A stretch of DNA of 5,083 nucleotides from JACJYC01 sp964558465 (GTDB lineage Bacteria; Bacteroidota; Bacteroidia; Chitinophagales; Saprospiraceae). Positions 1-5,083 of the stretch are shown here, in pieces (position 1 is the first letter of the stretch; the number at the start of each line of letters is the position of its first letter). The stretch is taken from assembly GCA_964558465.1 (NCBI GenBank), contig CAZLEF010000152.1:1-5083 (forward strand), given 5' to 3'. The notes under the pieces were generated by a model. It did no database searches. It saw only the letters and a program-made list of their open reading frames with translations, and was not told where the DNA came from. The position numbers and the translations under genes were made by a program.

Positions 1-10
1 ATCTCATAAA

Positions 11-40
11 CAAATCAACAAATCAACAAATCAACAAATG
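11..40. repeat. 8-bp tandem repeat, unit CAAATCAA, about 3.75 copies
   Basis: Three exact copies of CAAATCAA (11-18, 19-26, 27-34) are followed by a partial copy. On the minus strand the unit reads TTGATTTG, one base off the TTGGTGATT-like repeats at 2631-2648. It lies in the gene-free stretch upstream of the M23 gene, more than 200 bp before the promoter candidate, so a direct role in that promoter is not evident. Confidence 0.85.
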
Positions 41-267
41 ATTTCCTCTAGGAAGGGATTGATTCGATGGATTGACAAAGGCCAATAGAATGTTAATCTA
101 TACTAAGGATTACCTGGAATCCGTTCATTTGGCGAATTTTGTGTTCTGAAGGCTGATTTTTGACAACAATAATGGGAATCAAACCGCTTCTTCTTCACTT
201 TTTTGATTACAAATCGTCACTTTTTCCCGAATTTGATGTTAAAGTGGTCTAATTTTTATTGTAAAAT
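41..267. other. AT-rich intergenic stretch without a recognised gene
   Basis: I see no convincing reading frame, tRNA or known RNA motif here on either strand. The only notable bit is at 57-77, where GATTGATTCGATGGATTGA loosely resembles the 9-bp ATTGGTTCG repeat at the right end of the window. The rest is ordinary AT-rich spacer leading to the promoter candidate at 268-298. A divergent gene may start left of the window, but nothing here shows it. Confidence 0.5.
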
Positions 268-298
268 TTTGTAATACAAACACGGTAAATTACTTTTG
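268..298 (+). promoter_or_regulatory. Bacteroidota-type sigma promoter for the M23 gene
   Basis: TTTG at 268-271 and TACTTTTG at 291-298 match the Bacteroidota -33 (TTTG) and -7 (TAnnTTTG) consensus, with a 19-bp spacer, which is the usual distance. Transcription would begin around 304-307 and leave an untranslated leader of about 130 nt before the ATG at 439. The match is exact at all defined positions, but short AT-rich motifs can arise by chance in such sequence, and no start-site data are available. Confidence 0.6.
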
Positions 299-303
299 GG
301 ACC

Positions 304-426
304 GGCCATCTGAATTAACGCCCGCTCCGAAGGGAGTGAGAGAAATGCTGGCCTTCAGAAAAGTTCCCCTTACAGGAAAGTCTTTTACCGTGTGTAAAAG
401 GGCTGAAGGCGCAGCCATTGTTGGCT
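304..426 (+). promoter_or_regulatory. Structured 5' leader, possible cis-regulatory RNA
   Basis: The leader of the M23 gene folds by eye into nested helices. A 5' hairpin pairs 323-328 with 333-338 (one G-U, loop GAAG). A long outer helix pairs CTGGCCTTCAG (348-358) with 403-414, giving 11 pairs and one bulged G at 411. Inside it sit two hairpins: TTCC 364-367 with GGAA 375-378, and CTTTTAC 382-388 with GTAAAAG 394-400 (loop CGTGT). Together these form a three-way junction. A start-proximal hairpin AGCCA/TGGCT (413-417 with 422-426) competes with the outer end of the long helix, as an expression switch might. I recognise no known riboswitch class (TPP, cobalamin, SAM, ydaO and others were considered from memory). 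Function is inference. Confidence 0.45.
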
Positions 427-438
427 AAATAAACACTC

Positions 439-1419
439 ATGAGAAAGGAGAAATTTATTTACAACACGCAAACCTTACGCTACGAAAAAGTCGTAGAACC
501 ACTAAGTACCACTATTCTGAGAATTTTCGGCTTCTTGTGCGCCGCGGTAGTCACCGGGTTTATATTCATGCTCTTAACGCATAAATATTTTCCTTCACCG
601 GAGTTGGCGTCTTTAAGGAATGAAAATCAACAATTACAGTCTGAATTGAGTGCTTTCGGTCAAAATTTTGAGCAGCTCAGTTCGGTTCTTCAGGAAATAC
701 AAAAGCGCGACGCCTATGCCCACCGGATGGTTTTTGGACTGGATCCGATCAACGAAGGGGTTTGGGAAGGCGGCACCGGCGGCCACGACAAGTACCAGGA
801 TCTTCGCCAGTACGAATATTCCGGGGAAAAAATGGCCCAACTGCACGAACGGGTAGACAAGCTGGCCCGGCAAATGGATCTGCAATCCCATTCTTTGGAC
901 ACCATCTTGCGGATGGCCAACGAAAAAGAGACGATGCTGGCTTCCCTGCCTTCTATCAAGCCGGTACGCCTCGACAAATTGTCGCGCGGCCTGAACCTCC
1001 TTTCGGGTTTCGGCATGCGGATCCACCCGGTTTACAAGGTTCCCAAAATGCATGCAGGCATCGACTTCACAGCGCCCTCCGGCACCTCCATTCAGGCTAC
1101 CGGCCAGGGTAAAGTGATCAAAGCCGAACGAGGCAGCGGTTATGGCAACCATGTGGTCATCGACCACGGATTTGGATATCAAACGTTATATGCCCACATG
1201 AGCCGCATCGATGTAAAGGTAGGCCAACAGGTCAAACGCGGGCAATCTATCGGTCTCGTAGGCAGCACCGGCACTTCCACAGCGCCGCATTGCCATTACG
1301 AAGTGATCTACAGAGGCAGCAAGATCGACCCGGTCAATTATGTAACCGACGGCCTTACGCCGGCGGAATACGAACAACTGCGCAAAGCGGCGCTATCAGC
1401 AAACCAATCAATGGACTAA
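439..1419 (+). CDS. M23 family (LytM-type) peptidoglycan endopeptidase, membrane anchored
   Basis: 326 aa. Family members are zinc enzymes that cut peptide cross-links in peptidoglycan, acting in the periplasm in wall remodelling or division. The protein has a short cytoplasmic N-terminus, one membrane helix at about 25-47, probable coiled coils at about 55-90 and 130-165, and a C-terminal LytM domain at about 185-300. The active-site set is complete: H205 and D209 (HAGID), H253 (YAHMS), and H284 and H286 (PHCHYE). By family knowledge H205, D209 and H286 bind zinc, and H253 and H284 are catalytic. This predicts an active enzyme rather than an EnvC/NlpD-like activator. The ATG at 439 gives a basic N-terminus (MRKEK) before the helix. 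There is no Shine-Dalgarno sequence, only A-rich sequence, as is common in Bacteroidota. The gene has its own promoter candidate and a structured leader. The CapA-like gene follows after 37 bp, with a terminator-like hairpin just past its start. The exact physiological substrate is unknown. Confidence 0.95.
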   Translation: MRKEKFIYNTQTLRYEKVVEPLSTTILRIFGFLCAAVVTGFIFMLLTHKYFPSPELASLRNENQQLQSELSAFGQNFEQLSSVLQEIQKRDAYAHRMVFGLDPINEGVWEGGTGGHDKYQDLRQYEYSGEKMAQLHERVDKLARQMDLQSHSLDTILRMANEKETMLASLPSIKPVRLDKLSRGLNLLSGFGMRIHPVYKVPKMHAGIDFTAPSGTSIQATGQGKVIKAERGSGYGNHVVIDHGFGYQTLYAHMSRIDVKVGQQVKRGQSIGLVGSTGTSTAPHCHYEVIYRGSKIDPVNYVTDGLTPAEYEQLRKAALSANQSMD

Positions 1420-1456
1420 TGCTCCCTTTGGGGTGCGCTAAGAGAAAGCTCATTTC

Positions 1457-2617
1457 ATGTGGCACAAAAATTATAACAAAGACCTCCGCAAAGGGGGTCT
1501 TTTTTTCTTTGCGGCAATCGCCCTGACCTGTACTGTGCTGGCCTTTTGCCGGCCGGATAACGGCGCTCATTCGCAGACGGCTATCCTGGCCGCCATGCCG
1601 GTTTCCACTTCCGTCCGGGATACGGCGCCCGCCCCTGTTGCCGACACCCTGTACACCGTCGTGGGCGTAGGCGATATGATGCTGGGCACCAACTATCCCA
1701 ACGCAAGCTACCTGCCCCCCAACGGCGGCAAAGACCTGCTGGCCGACGTGCGGGACATCCTCAAAGACGCCGACGTCACCTTCGGCAACCACGAAGGAAC
1801 CATCATCGACAGCGGCGGCACACCCAAATCCTGTCGCGACCCGAGTAAATGTTACGTCTTCCGTTCGCCGGAAAGTTATGCGCAGAACTTTGCGGATGCC
1901 GGTTTTGACCTGCTCAGCATTGCCAACAACCATTCCGGCGACTTCGGCCCGGAAGGCCGCAAACGCACTAAGGCAGCCCTCGACAAGGTAGGCATCCTCT
2001 ACGCCGGCCTGGCGGGTACCGACGAGTACGCCGTATTCGAAAAAGACGGGGTGAAATACGGCCTTTGCGCCTTTGCGCCCAATAGCGGCACCTGTGATAT
2101 CCGCAACCTGCCCTACGCCAAAAAGATCGTTGAGAAACTGGCGGGGCTTTCCGATATCGTCATCGTTTCCTTCCACGGCGGGGCCGAGGGGGCCAACGCC
2201 CAGCATGTGCCCAAACGCACGGAAAATTACCTGGGCGAAAACCGCGGCGATGTTCACGCTTTTTCCCATGCTGTCATCGACGCCGGCGCCGACATTGTCT
2301 TCGGCCACGGCCCGCATGTGACCCGCGCGGTCGAGTTGTACAAAAATCGTTTCATCGCCTACAGCATGGGCAATTTTTGCACCTACGGCCGGTTCAGCCT
2401 CAGTGGTCCGGCCGGCATTTCGCCCATTATTTCGCTGAAGATCAACCCGAAAGGGGAGTTTGTGGAAGGACAGATCACGCCTACCTACCAGCAAAAGACC
2501 CACGGCCCGAAGATCGATCCGCAAAACCGGGTGATCAAAACCATCATTGACCTGACGAAGGCGGATTTCCCGGATTCGGGGCCCGCGATCTCGGCGGATG
2601 GGCGGATGACGCGGTAG
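1457..2617 (+). CDS. CapA/PGA_cap family protein (metallophosphoesterase-like), secreted
   Basis: 386 aa, related to the CapA component of poly-gamma-glutamate synthesis/export, a family with a calcineurin-like metal-binding fold. Visible motifs in order are GVGDMMLG (D73), FGNHEGT (N111-E113), IANNHSGDFG (N157-H159), VSFHGGAEG (H240) and FGHGPHV (H284, H287), followed by YSMGNF. All expected metal-site positions are present. H112 stands where the family usually has Leu (NLEG). Residues 1-31 look like a Sec signal peptide: a basic start (K4, K8, R11, K12), then GGLFFFAAIALTCTVLAFC. LAFC is a poor lipobox, so a lipoprotein is uncertain. Residues 35-65 are an A/P/T-rich linker. The ATG at 1457 is chosen because the next in-frame ATG (1595) would lose the signal peptide. 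A weak purine stretch, AGAGAAAG at 1441-1448, could serve as a ribosome site. A terminator-like hairpin lies inside codons 8-17. No capB/capC neighbours are present, so polyglutamate synthesis is not supported and the substrate is unknown. Confidence 0.92.
   Translation: MWHKNYNKDLRKGGLFFFAAIALTCTVLAFCRPDNGAHSQTAILAAMPVSTSVRDTAPAPVADTLYTVVGVGDMMLGTNYPNASYLPPNGGKDLLADVRDILKDADVTFGNHEGTIIDSGGTPKSCRDPSKCYVFRSPESYAQNFADAGFDLLSIANNHSGDFGPEGRKRTKAALDKVGILYAGLAGTDEYAVFEKDGVKYGLCAFAPNSGTCDIRNLPYAKKIVEKLAGLSDIVIVSFHGGAEGANAQHVPKRTENYLGENRGDVHAFSHAVIDAGADIVFGHGPHVTRAVELYKNRFIAYSMGNFCTYGRFSLSGPAGISPIISLKINPKGEFVEGQITPTYQQKTHGPKIDPQNRVIKTIIDLTKADFPDSGPAISADGRMTR
1478..1506 (+). terminator. Intrinsic terminator hairpin with U-tract, inside the start of the CapA-like gene
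   Basis: AAAGACCTCC (1478-1487) pairs with GGGGGTCTTT (1493-1502) over 10 bp, with one U-G pair and the 5-nt loop GCAAA. The run of T continues through 1506, then CTTT. This is a strong Rho-independent terminator form, and its position 59 bp after the M23 stop suits termination of that gene. It lies fully within the reading frame of the downstream gene, where its T-run encodes the LFFF of the signal peptide. Translation from 1457 would put ribosomes over the stem and could block its folding. Confidence 0.75.
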
Positions 2618-2678
2618 AGACTGGGTGACTTGGTGATTTGGTGATTTGGAGACTGGGTGAATGGGTGACTGGGAGATT
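2617..2678. repeat. Short G/T-rich direct repeats after the CapA-like gene
   Basis: The 12-mer GAGACTGGGTGA occurs at 2617-2628 and again at 2649-2660. GGTGATTT is tandemly duplicated at 2632-2639 and 2640-2647. GGGTGACT occurs at 2623-2630 and 2663-2670. The whole block is a degenerate 8-9 bp periodic array of the type TGGTGATT/TGGGTGACT. The first copy begins at the last base of the CapA stop codon (TAG, 2615-2617), so the array abuts the gene. No coding potential is seen. It is similar in unit size and composition to the arrays at 11-40 and 5031-5083. Confidence 0.8.
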
Positions 2679-2685
2679 TATCCGA

Positions 2686-2790
2686 CTACGAATCCCGAAT
2701 TTTTTGATACATGGCCAGCGCTTCCAGATATAATTTTTTAGCGGCAGCCTGATCAGTGGCGTCTTTTGCTAAATGCCCTAAAACGGGAAA
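2686..2790 (-). pseudogene. Possible remnant of a TPR-repeat protein gene
   Basis: A minus-strand frame ending with TAG at 2686-2688 encodes a stretch with the look of a tetratricopeptide repeat: LGHLAKDATDQ, then AAKKLYLEALAMYQKIRDS. The LYxEALxMYQKIxD pattern is typical of TPR helix B and the following turn in Bacteroidota and cyanobacterial TPR proteins. The frame is open up to an ATG at 2925 (79 aa), but the upstream 45 residues (with Cys-rich CPCTNATISPAAW and a LKKK encoded by ten A) show no family resemblance. It has a single repeat and no start context, and it lies between repeats in a convergent intergenic region. Hence I read it as a decayed C-terminal fragment rather than a working gene. 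A small real gene cannot be excluded. Confidence 0.4.
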
Positions 2791-2972
2791 CGATCCGGGC
2801 ATCGTGCAGGCTGTACAGGCAAAGGTTGCTTTTGCCCATGCAGCCGGGGATATTGTGGCATTTGTACAAGGACAAAACATATGAAAAATAACCGGCCATT
2901 TTTTTTTTAAGAGGGCTATCACCATTCTCAGGCTCTGCCCTTGCGGGTCAGATAAATCTCACCCCTCACACA

Positions 2973-3044
2973 GGTGACTGAGCGAAGTCGCATTTCGACT
3001 ATGCTCAATGCGCTTTGGGTGACTGAGCGGAGTCGAAGTCACCC
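2973..3044. repeat. Pair of palindromic intergenic repeat units (GGTGACTGAGCGRAGTCG)
   Basis: GGTGACTGAGCGAAGTCG at 2973-2990 recurs as GGTGACTGAGCGGAGTCG at 3018-3035. The first unit forms a hairpin of 2979-2990 with 2996-3007 (12 positions, one mismatch, one G-T pair, 5-nt loop). The second forms GGGTGACT (3017-3024) with AGTCACCC (3037-3044), 8 perfect pairs around a 12-nt loop. The right arm includes the TGA stop of the VWA gene (3039-3041, minus strand). Similar TTCGACTnCGCTCAGTCACC palindromes are, as I recall, frequent between genes in Bacteroidota genomes. They could act as mRNA 3'-end stabilisers or terminators for the convergent genes, but neither has a U-tract. Confidence 0.75.
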
Positions 3045-4979
3045 CTTAATCAACACCACCCGGCCTCCGCTTCCTTCCTGATCGTTTTTCAGCAAACGCA
3101 AAAAGTAGGTTCCTGCAGGATATTGCCCGAGGTGGAGGTCCAGGCGCGGAATTTCTACCGGGAACCGGGCCAGGACTTTACCGGAAAAATCAGCCAGGAA
3201 GACCTCTCTGGCGTCCCCTTCGATTTCTACGGTCAGCGGGCCGGAAGTCGGGTTGGGGAAAATGCGCAGACGGACGGGTTTTGCCGGGTCATCATCCGGT
3301 TGAGGGAAGGAAAAATCCACTACGGCTGTATCCAGGGCTGCGATGGCCTGTGGTGTGATGAAGCTTTCACAATCTGCGGAATACGCAAAATTATAAATGA
3401 CGCGGGCCAGCAAGGCATTGAGTTTTTCGACTTCGTATTTGTCGGTAGTCGGTTCGATATGCGGGTTGCCGATGCCGCTGTCGTTGGTCAGGAAAGTGTA
3501 AGTCCCGTTGGTGGCCAGGGCCAGGGAACGCATCAGGTATTCCGTGCTTTTATCCGTGCCGCTGCAGGCCAGCGGGATGATGCGGATGCCCTTTTGGGCG
3601 GCCAGGCGCACAGTTTTTTCCAGGGATTCCAGGATCTCGCCGGTTTGGTGGGGCGGCGCGTCGAGGACCAGGAAGAGGAGGCGCGCGACGGCTTCATCCT
3701 GCCAGGTCAGTTCTTCCACGGCTACCCGGAGGGCTTCTTCCACCGCCTCGGGGGTATCTCCTCCCCCACCGGCGTTCTGTGCATTGATAAATCCGAGGGT
3801 TTTGTCAAGGTCCGGCGAAAAGTCGCTTTTCAGGGTCAGGTAGGCGTCGCGCACATCGCGGTAAAAGACGCTGCCGAGGTTGACCTCCAGGGTGGGCAGT
3901 GTGTCTTTCACCCGGCCGATCACGTCGCTCAGTTCGGCTTTGAGGTAGTCGATCTCATCCTGCATGGAGCCGGTGGCGTCGACCACAAAGGCGATGTCCA
4001 TTTTTTTCATTTCCCGGCAGGGTTCCGGGATCCGGAAGAAGTTGATGCCTTGCTGAAAAGCGGACAAGTCGTTGATCACCACCGGGCCTTCCGCAGTTTC
4101 CACGGTCAGTTGCAGTTGGCGTTCCTGGAAAGATTCCCGGGTAAATAATCCGGCCCAAAGTTCGGCTTTGCCGGTGTTGTCGGTGCGGGCTTCCCAAACG
4201 GCAGCGCCGTCGCGGCCGGTGAGCCGAACCCGGTAATCGATGGCCGGGCTGCCGGTGGGTGTAAGCAACTGGAGGGTGTAGCGCCTGGAGGGGTACATTT
4301 GCCAGAAGTCGCGCCACCGGGCCAGGTCTTCGCCTGAAACGTCCGACCAGAGGTCCCATTTGCCAAAATCACTCACTTCGCCGGCGGTGAGGGTCCCGGG
4401 TTTGCCTTGCATCCCAGTATACCCTGCGGTCAGGCTTGCCACCTCGCCTGAAACGACCATTCCGGGCTCCGGAGAGGCGGCAACGCCTTTTGCGCGCGCT
4501 ATATTGTAAAATCCGGGGGCGCCGGGCGGTTCTTCCCCTGCTCTGCTCTTTTTATCCTTTTTCCGGGTAGTTATACTTCCTGAACCTGCAATCCGCCGGG
4601 ATTCGCCATATCCCACTACCACCACTTCATCCAGAGTAACATTTTCATCCATAGAAAAACGGAGGTCGGAACCGGCGCAAACCCCTTCTTTTTCAAGGGT
4701 TAAAAAGCCGGTGTAAGCAATGGTCAGGGTTATGCAGGAATCCGGGGCATTCAGGGTAAAACGGCCTTCCACATCTGTAACCGTTCCGATGGTCGTTCCT
4801 TTTACCCCAACGTTGGCGCCAATCAGGGCTTCACCCCTGGAATCGGTCACCTTGCCGGAGAAAACGAAGGACTTTGGAGCGTTTCCGATCCAGGCGGAGA
4901 AGATCCAAACGGCGCAAAGGAGCGTTGCGGTTGAAAAAAAGAATTTGAATGGCGTTGTTGAAAGGTATTTTTTGGTCAT
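3039..4979 (-). CDS. Secreted VWA-domain protein with CarboxypepD_reg-like N-terminus and T9SS sorting domain
   Basis: 646 aa; the molecular role is unknown and probably extracellular or cell-surface adhesion or binding. In order: a signal peptide (about 1-34, basic MTKK start, hydrophobic FFFSTATLLCAVWIF); a CarboxypepD_reg-like beta-sandwich (about 39-110, GKVTDSRGEALIGANV...GTVTDVEGRF); a SusC-type TonB-box-like motif, LDEVVVVGYGESRR (116-129); a basic, low-complexity linker to about 205; a Trp-rich segment (W208-W226) leading into an Ig-like domain (about 232-316, with TDNTGKAELW); a VWA domain (about 326-500); and a T9SS type A sorting domain (about 570-646, FPNPTSG, YPAGTYFLRL, VVLIKG). 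The VWA metal site (MIDAS) appears intact: DATGS (D334, T336, S338), T409 in GGDTPEA and D440 in VLDAPPH. The ATG at 4979 gives a proper signal peptide. No Shine-Dalgarno is seen, only A-rich sequence. The TGA stop lies in a palindromic repeat. The gene is convergent to the CapA-like gene, with no operon partner in view. Confidence 0.93.
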   Translation of the reverse strand: MTKKYLSTTPFKFFFSTATLLCAVWIFSAWIGNAPKSFVFSGKVTDSRGEALIGANVGVKGTTIGTVTDVEGRFTLNAPDSCITLTIAYTGFLTLEKEGVCAGSDLRFSMDENVTLDEVVVVGYGESRRIAGSGSITTRKKDKKSRAGEEPPGAPGFYNIARAKGVAASPEPGMVVSGEVASLTAGYTGMQGKPGTLTAGEVSDFGKWDLWSDVSGEDLARWRDFWQMYPSRRYTLQLLTPTGSPAIDYRVRLTGRDGAAVWEARTDNTGKAELWAGLFTRESFQERQLQLTVETAEGPVVINDLSAFQQGINFFRIPEPCREMKKMDIAFVVDATGSMQDEIDYLKAELSDVIGRVKDTLPTLEVNLGSVFYRDVRDAYLTLKSDFSPDLDKTLGFINAQNAGGGGDTPEAVEEALRVAVEELTWQDEAVARLLFLVLDAPPHQTGEILESLEKTVRLAAQKGIRIIPLACSGTDKSTEYLMRSLALATNGTYTFLTNDSGIGNPHIEPTTDKYEVEKLNALLARVIYNFAYSADCESFITPQAIAALDTAVVDFSFPQPDDDPAKPVRLRIFPNPTSGPLTVEIEGDAREVFLADFSGKVLARFPVEIPRLDLHLGQYPAGTYFLRLLKNDQEGSGGRVVLIKG

Positions 4980-5030
4980 GGCACGTGTGTTTTTTATAGG
5001 GATGCAGATAATTTGGAAAATACATAAGGG

Positions 5031-5083
5031 ATTGGTTCGATTGGTTCGATTGGTTCGATTGGTTCGATTGGTTCGATTGGTTC
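5031..5083. repeat. 9-bp tandem repeat, unit ATTGGTTCG, at least 5.9 copies
   Basis: Five perfect copies (5031-5075) and eight bases of a sixth run to the end of the window, so the full length is unknown. The array begins 52 bp upstream of the VWA gene start and thus sits at or just upstream of its promoter. The 9-bp period would add three codons per unit if translated, but no coding frame is evident here. The perfect repetition suggests recent expansion and possible length variation between strains. Confidence 0.9.

Noticed and set aside
304..426. Assignment of the M23 leader to a known riboswitch class or a tRNA-like RNA
   Set aside because: None of the conserved core sequences I know (TPP, cobalamin, SAM, glycine, ydaO, guanidine, yybP) is present, and no acceptor/anticodon layout fits. 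The leader is kept as an unassigned structured RNA.
1355..2524. 389-codon minus-strand frame opposite the CapA-like gene
   Set aside because: It is antisense to a gene with clear family motifs, and its translation shows no recognisable domain. Long antisense frames are expected from the codon use of GC-rich genes.
1595..2617. Downstream start for the CapA-like gene at the ATG at 1595
   Set aside because: It would avoid the terminator overlap but would remove a convincing signal peptide and leave only a disordered Ala/Pro/Thr-rich N-terminus. It remains a possible alternative if the hairpin is shown to terminate fully.
2884..2908. Ten-T run (2899-2908) as a plus-strand terminator for the CapA-like gene
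   Set aside because: Upstream of the T-run there is only a weak AAAAAT/ATTTTT pairing around an 8-nt loop, with no GC-rich stem. It also lies about 280 bp past the stop codon.
3123..4148. 341-codon plus-strand frame opposite the VWA gene
   Set aside because: It lies wholly antisense to the VWA and sorting-domain coding region. The translation has no domain-like pattern and is best explained as a shadow of the GC-rich gene.
4980..5030. Promoter elements for the VWA gene on the minus strand
   Set aside because: I find no good TAnnTTTG match with a TTTG element at proper spacing in this interval, so no promoter is called although one must lie near here or in the repeat array.

Overview
The window looks like chromosomal DNA from a member of the Bacteroidota, most likely a Saprospiraceae/Lewinella-like lineage (the lineage is inference). 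Four signs point there: a protein with a type IX secretion (T9SS) C-terminal sorting domain, a CarboxypepD_reg-like domain followed by a SusC-type TonB-box motif, a Bacteroidota-type promoter (TTTG, 19 bp, TAnnTTTG), and start codons without clear Shine-Dalgarno sequences. The coding regions are GC-rich and the intergenic stretches AT-rich. No mobile element, CRISPR array, tRNA or rRNA was recognised.

Layout. 1-438 has no gene. It starts with an 8-bp tandem repeat (11-40), then plain AT-rich sequence, a good promoter candidate (268-298) and a strongly base-paired leader (about 304-426). 439-1419 (+) encodes a membrane-anchored M23/LytM peptidoglycan endopeptidase. After 37 bp comes a CapA/PGA_cap-family metallophosphoesterase-like protein (1457-2617, +). 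A textbook intrinsic-terminator sequence lies inside the first codons of this second gene. 2618-3038 is a convergent intergenic region with short G/T-rich direct repeats, a probable remnant of a TPR gene on the minus strand, and two palindromic repeat units. The second palindrome contains the stop codon of the last gene. 3039-4979 (-) encodes a secreted protein with a CarboxypepD_reg-like domain, a TonB-box-like linker, a von Willebrand A (VWA) domain and a T9SS sorting domain. 5031-5083 is a 9-bp tandem repeat that runs off the window.

How the genes relate. The M23 peptidase and the CapA-like protein are codirectional and both plausibly act at the cell envelope, but the hairpin between them argues against simple unregulated co-transcription. 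The VWA protein is convergent to them and probably independent. No clear multi-gene novel system is visible. The points most worth a second look are the structured leader of the M23 gene, the terminator embedded in the CapA signal-peptide codons, and the architecture of the VWA protein.
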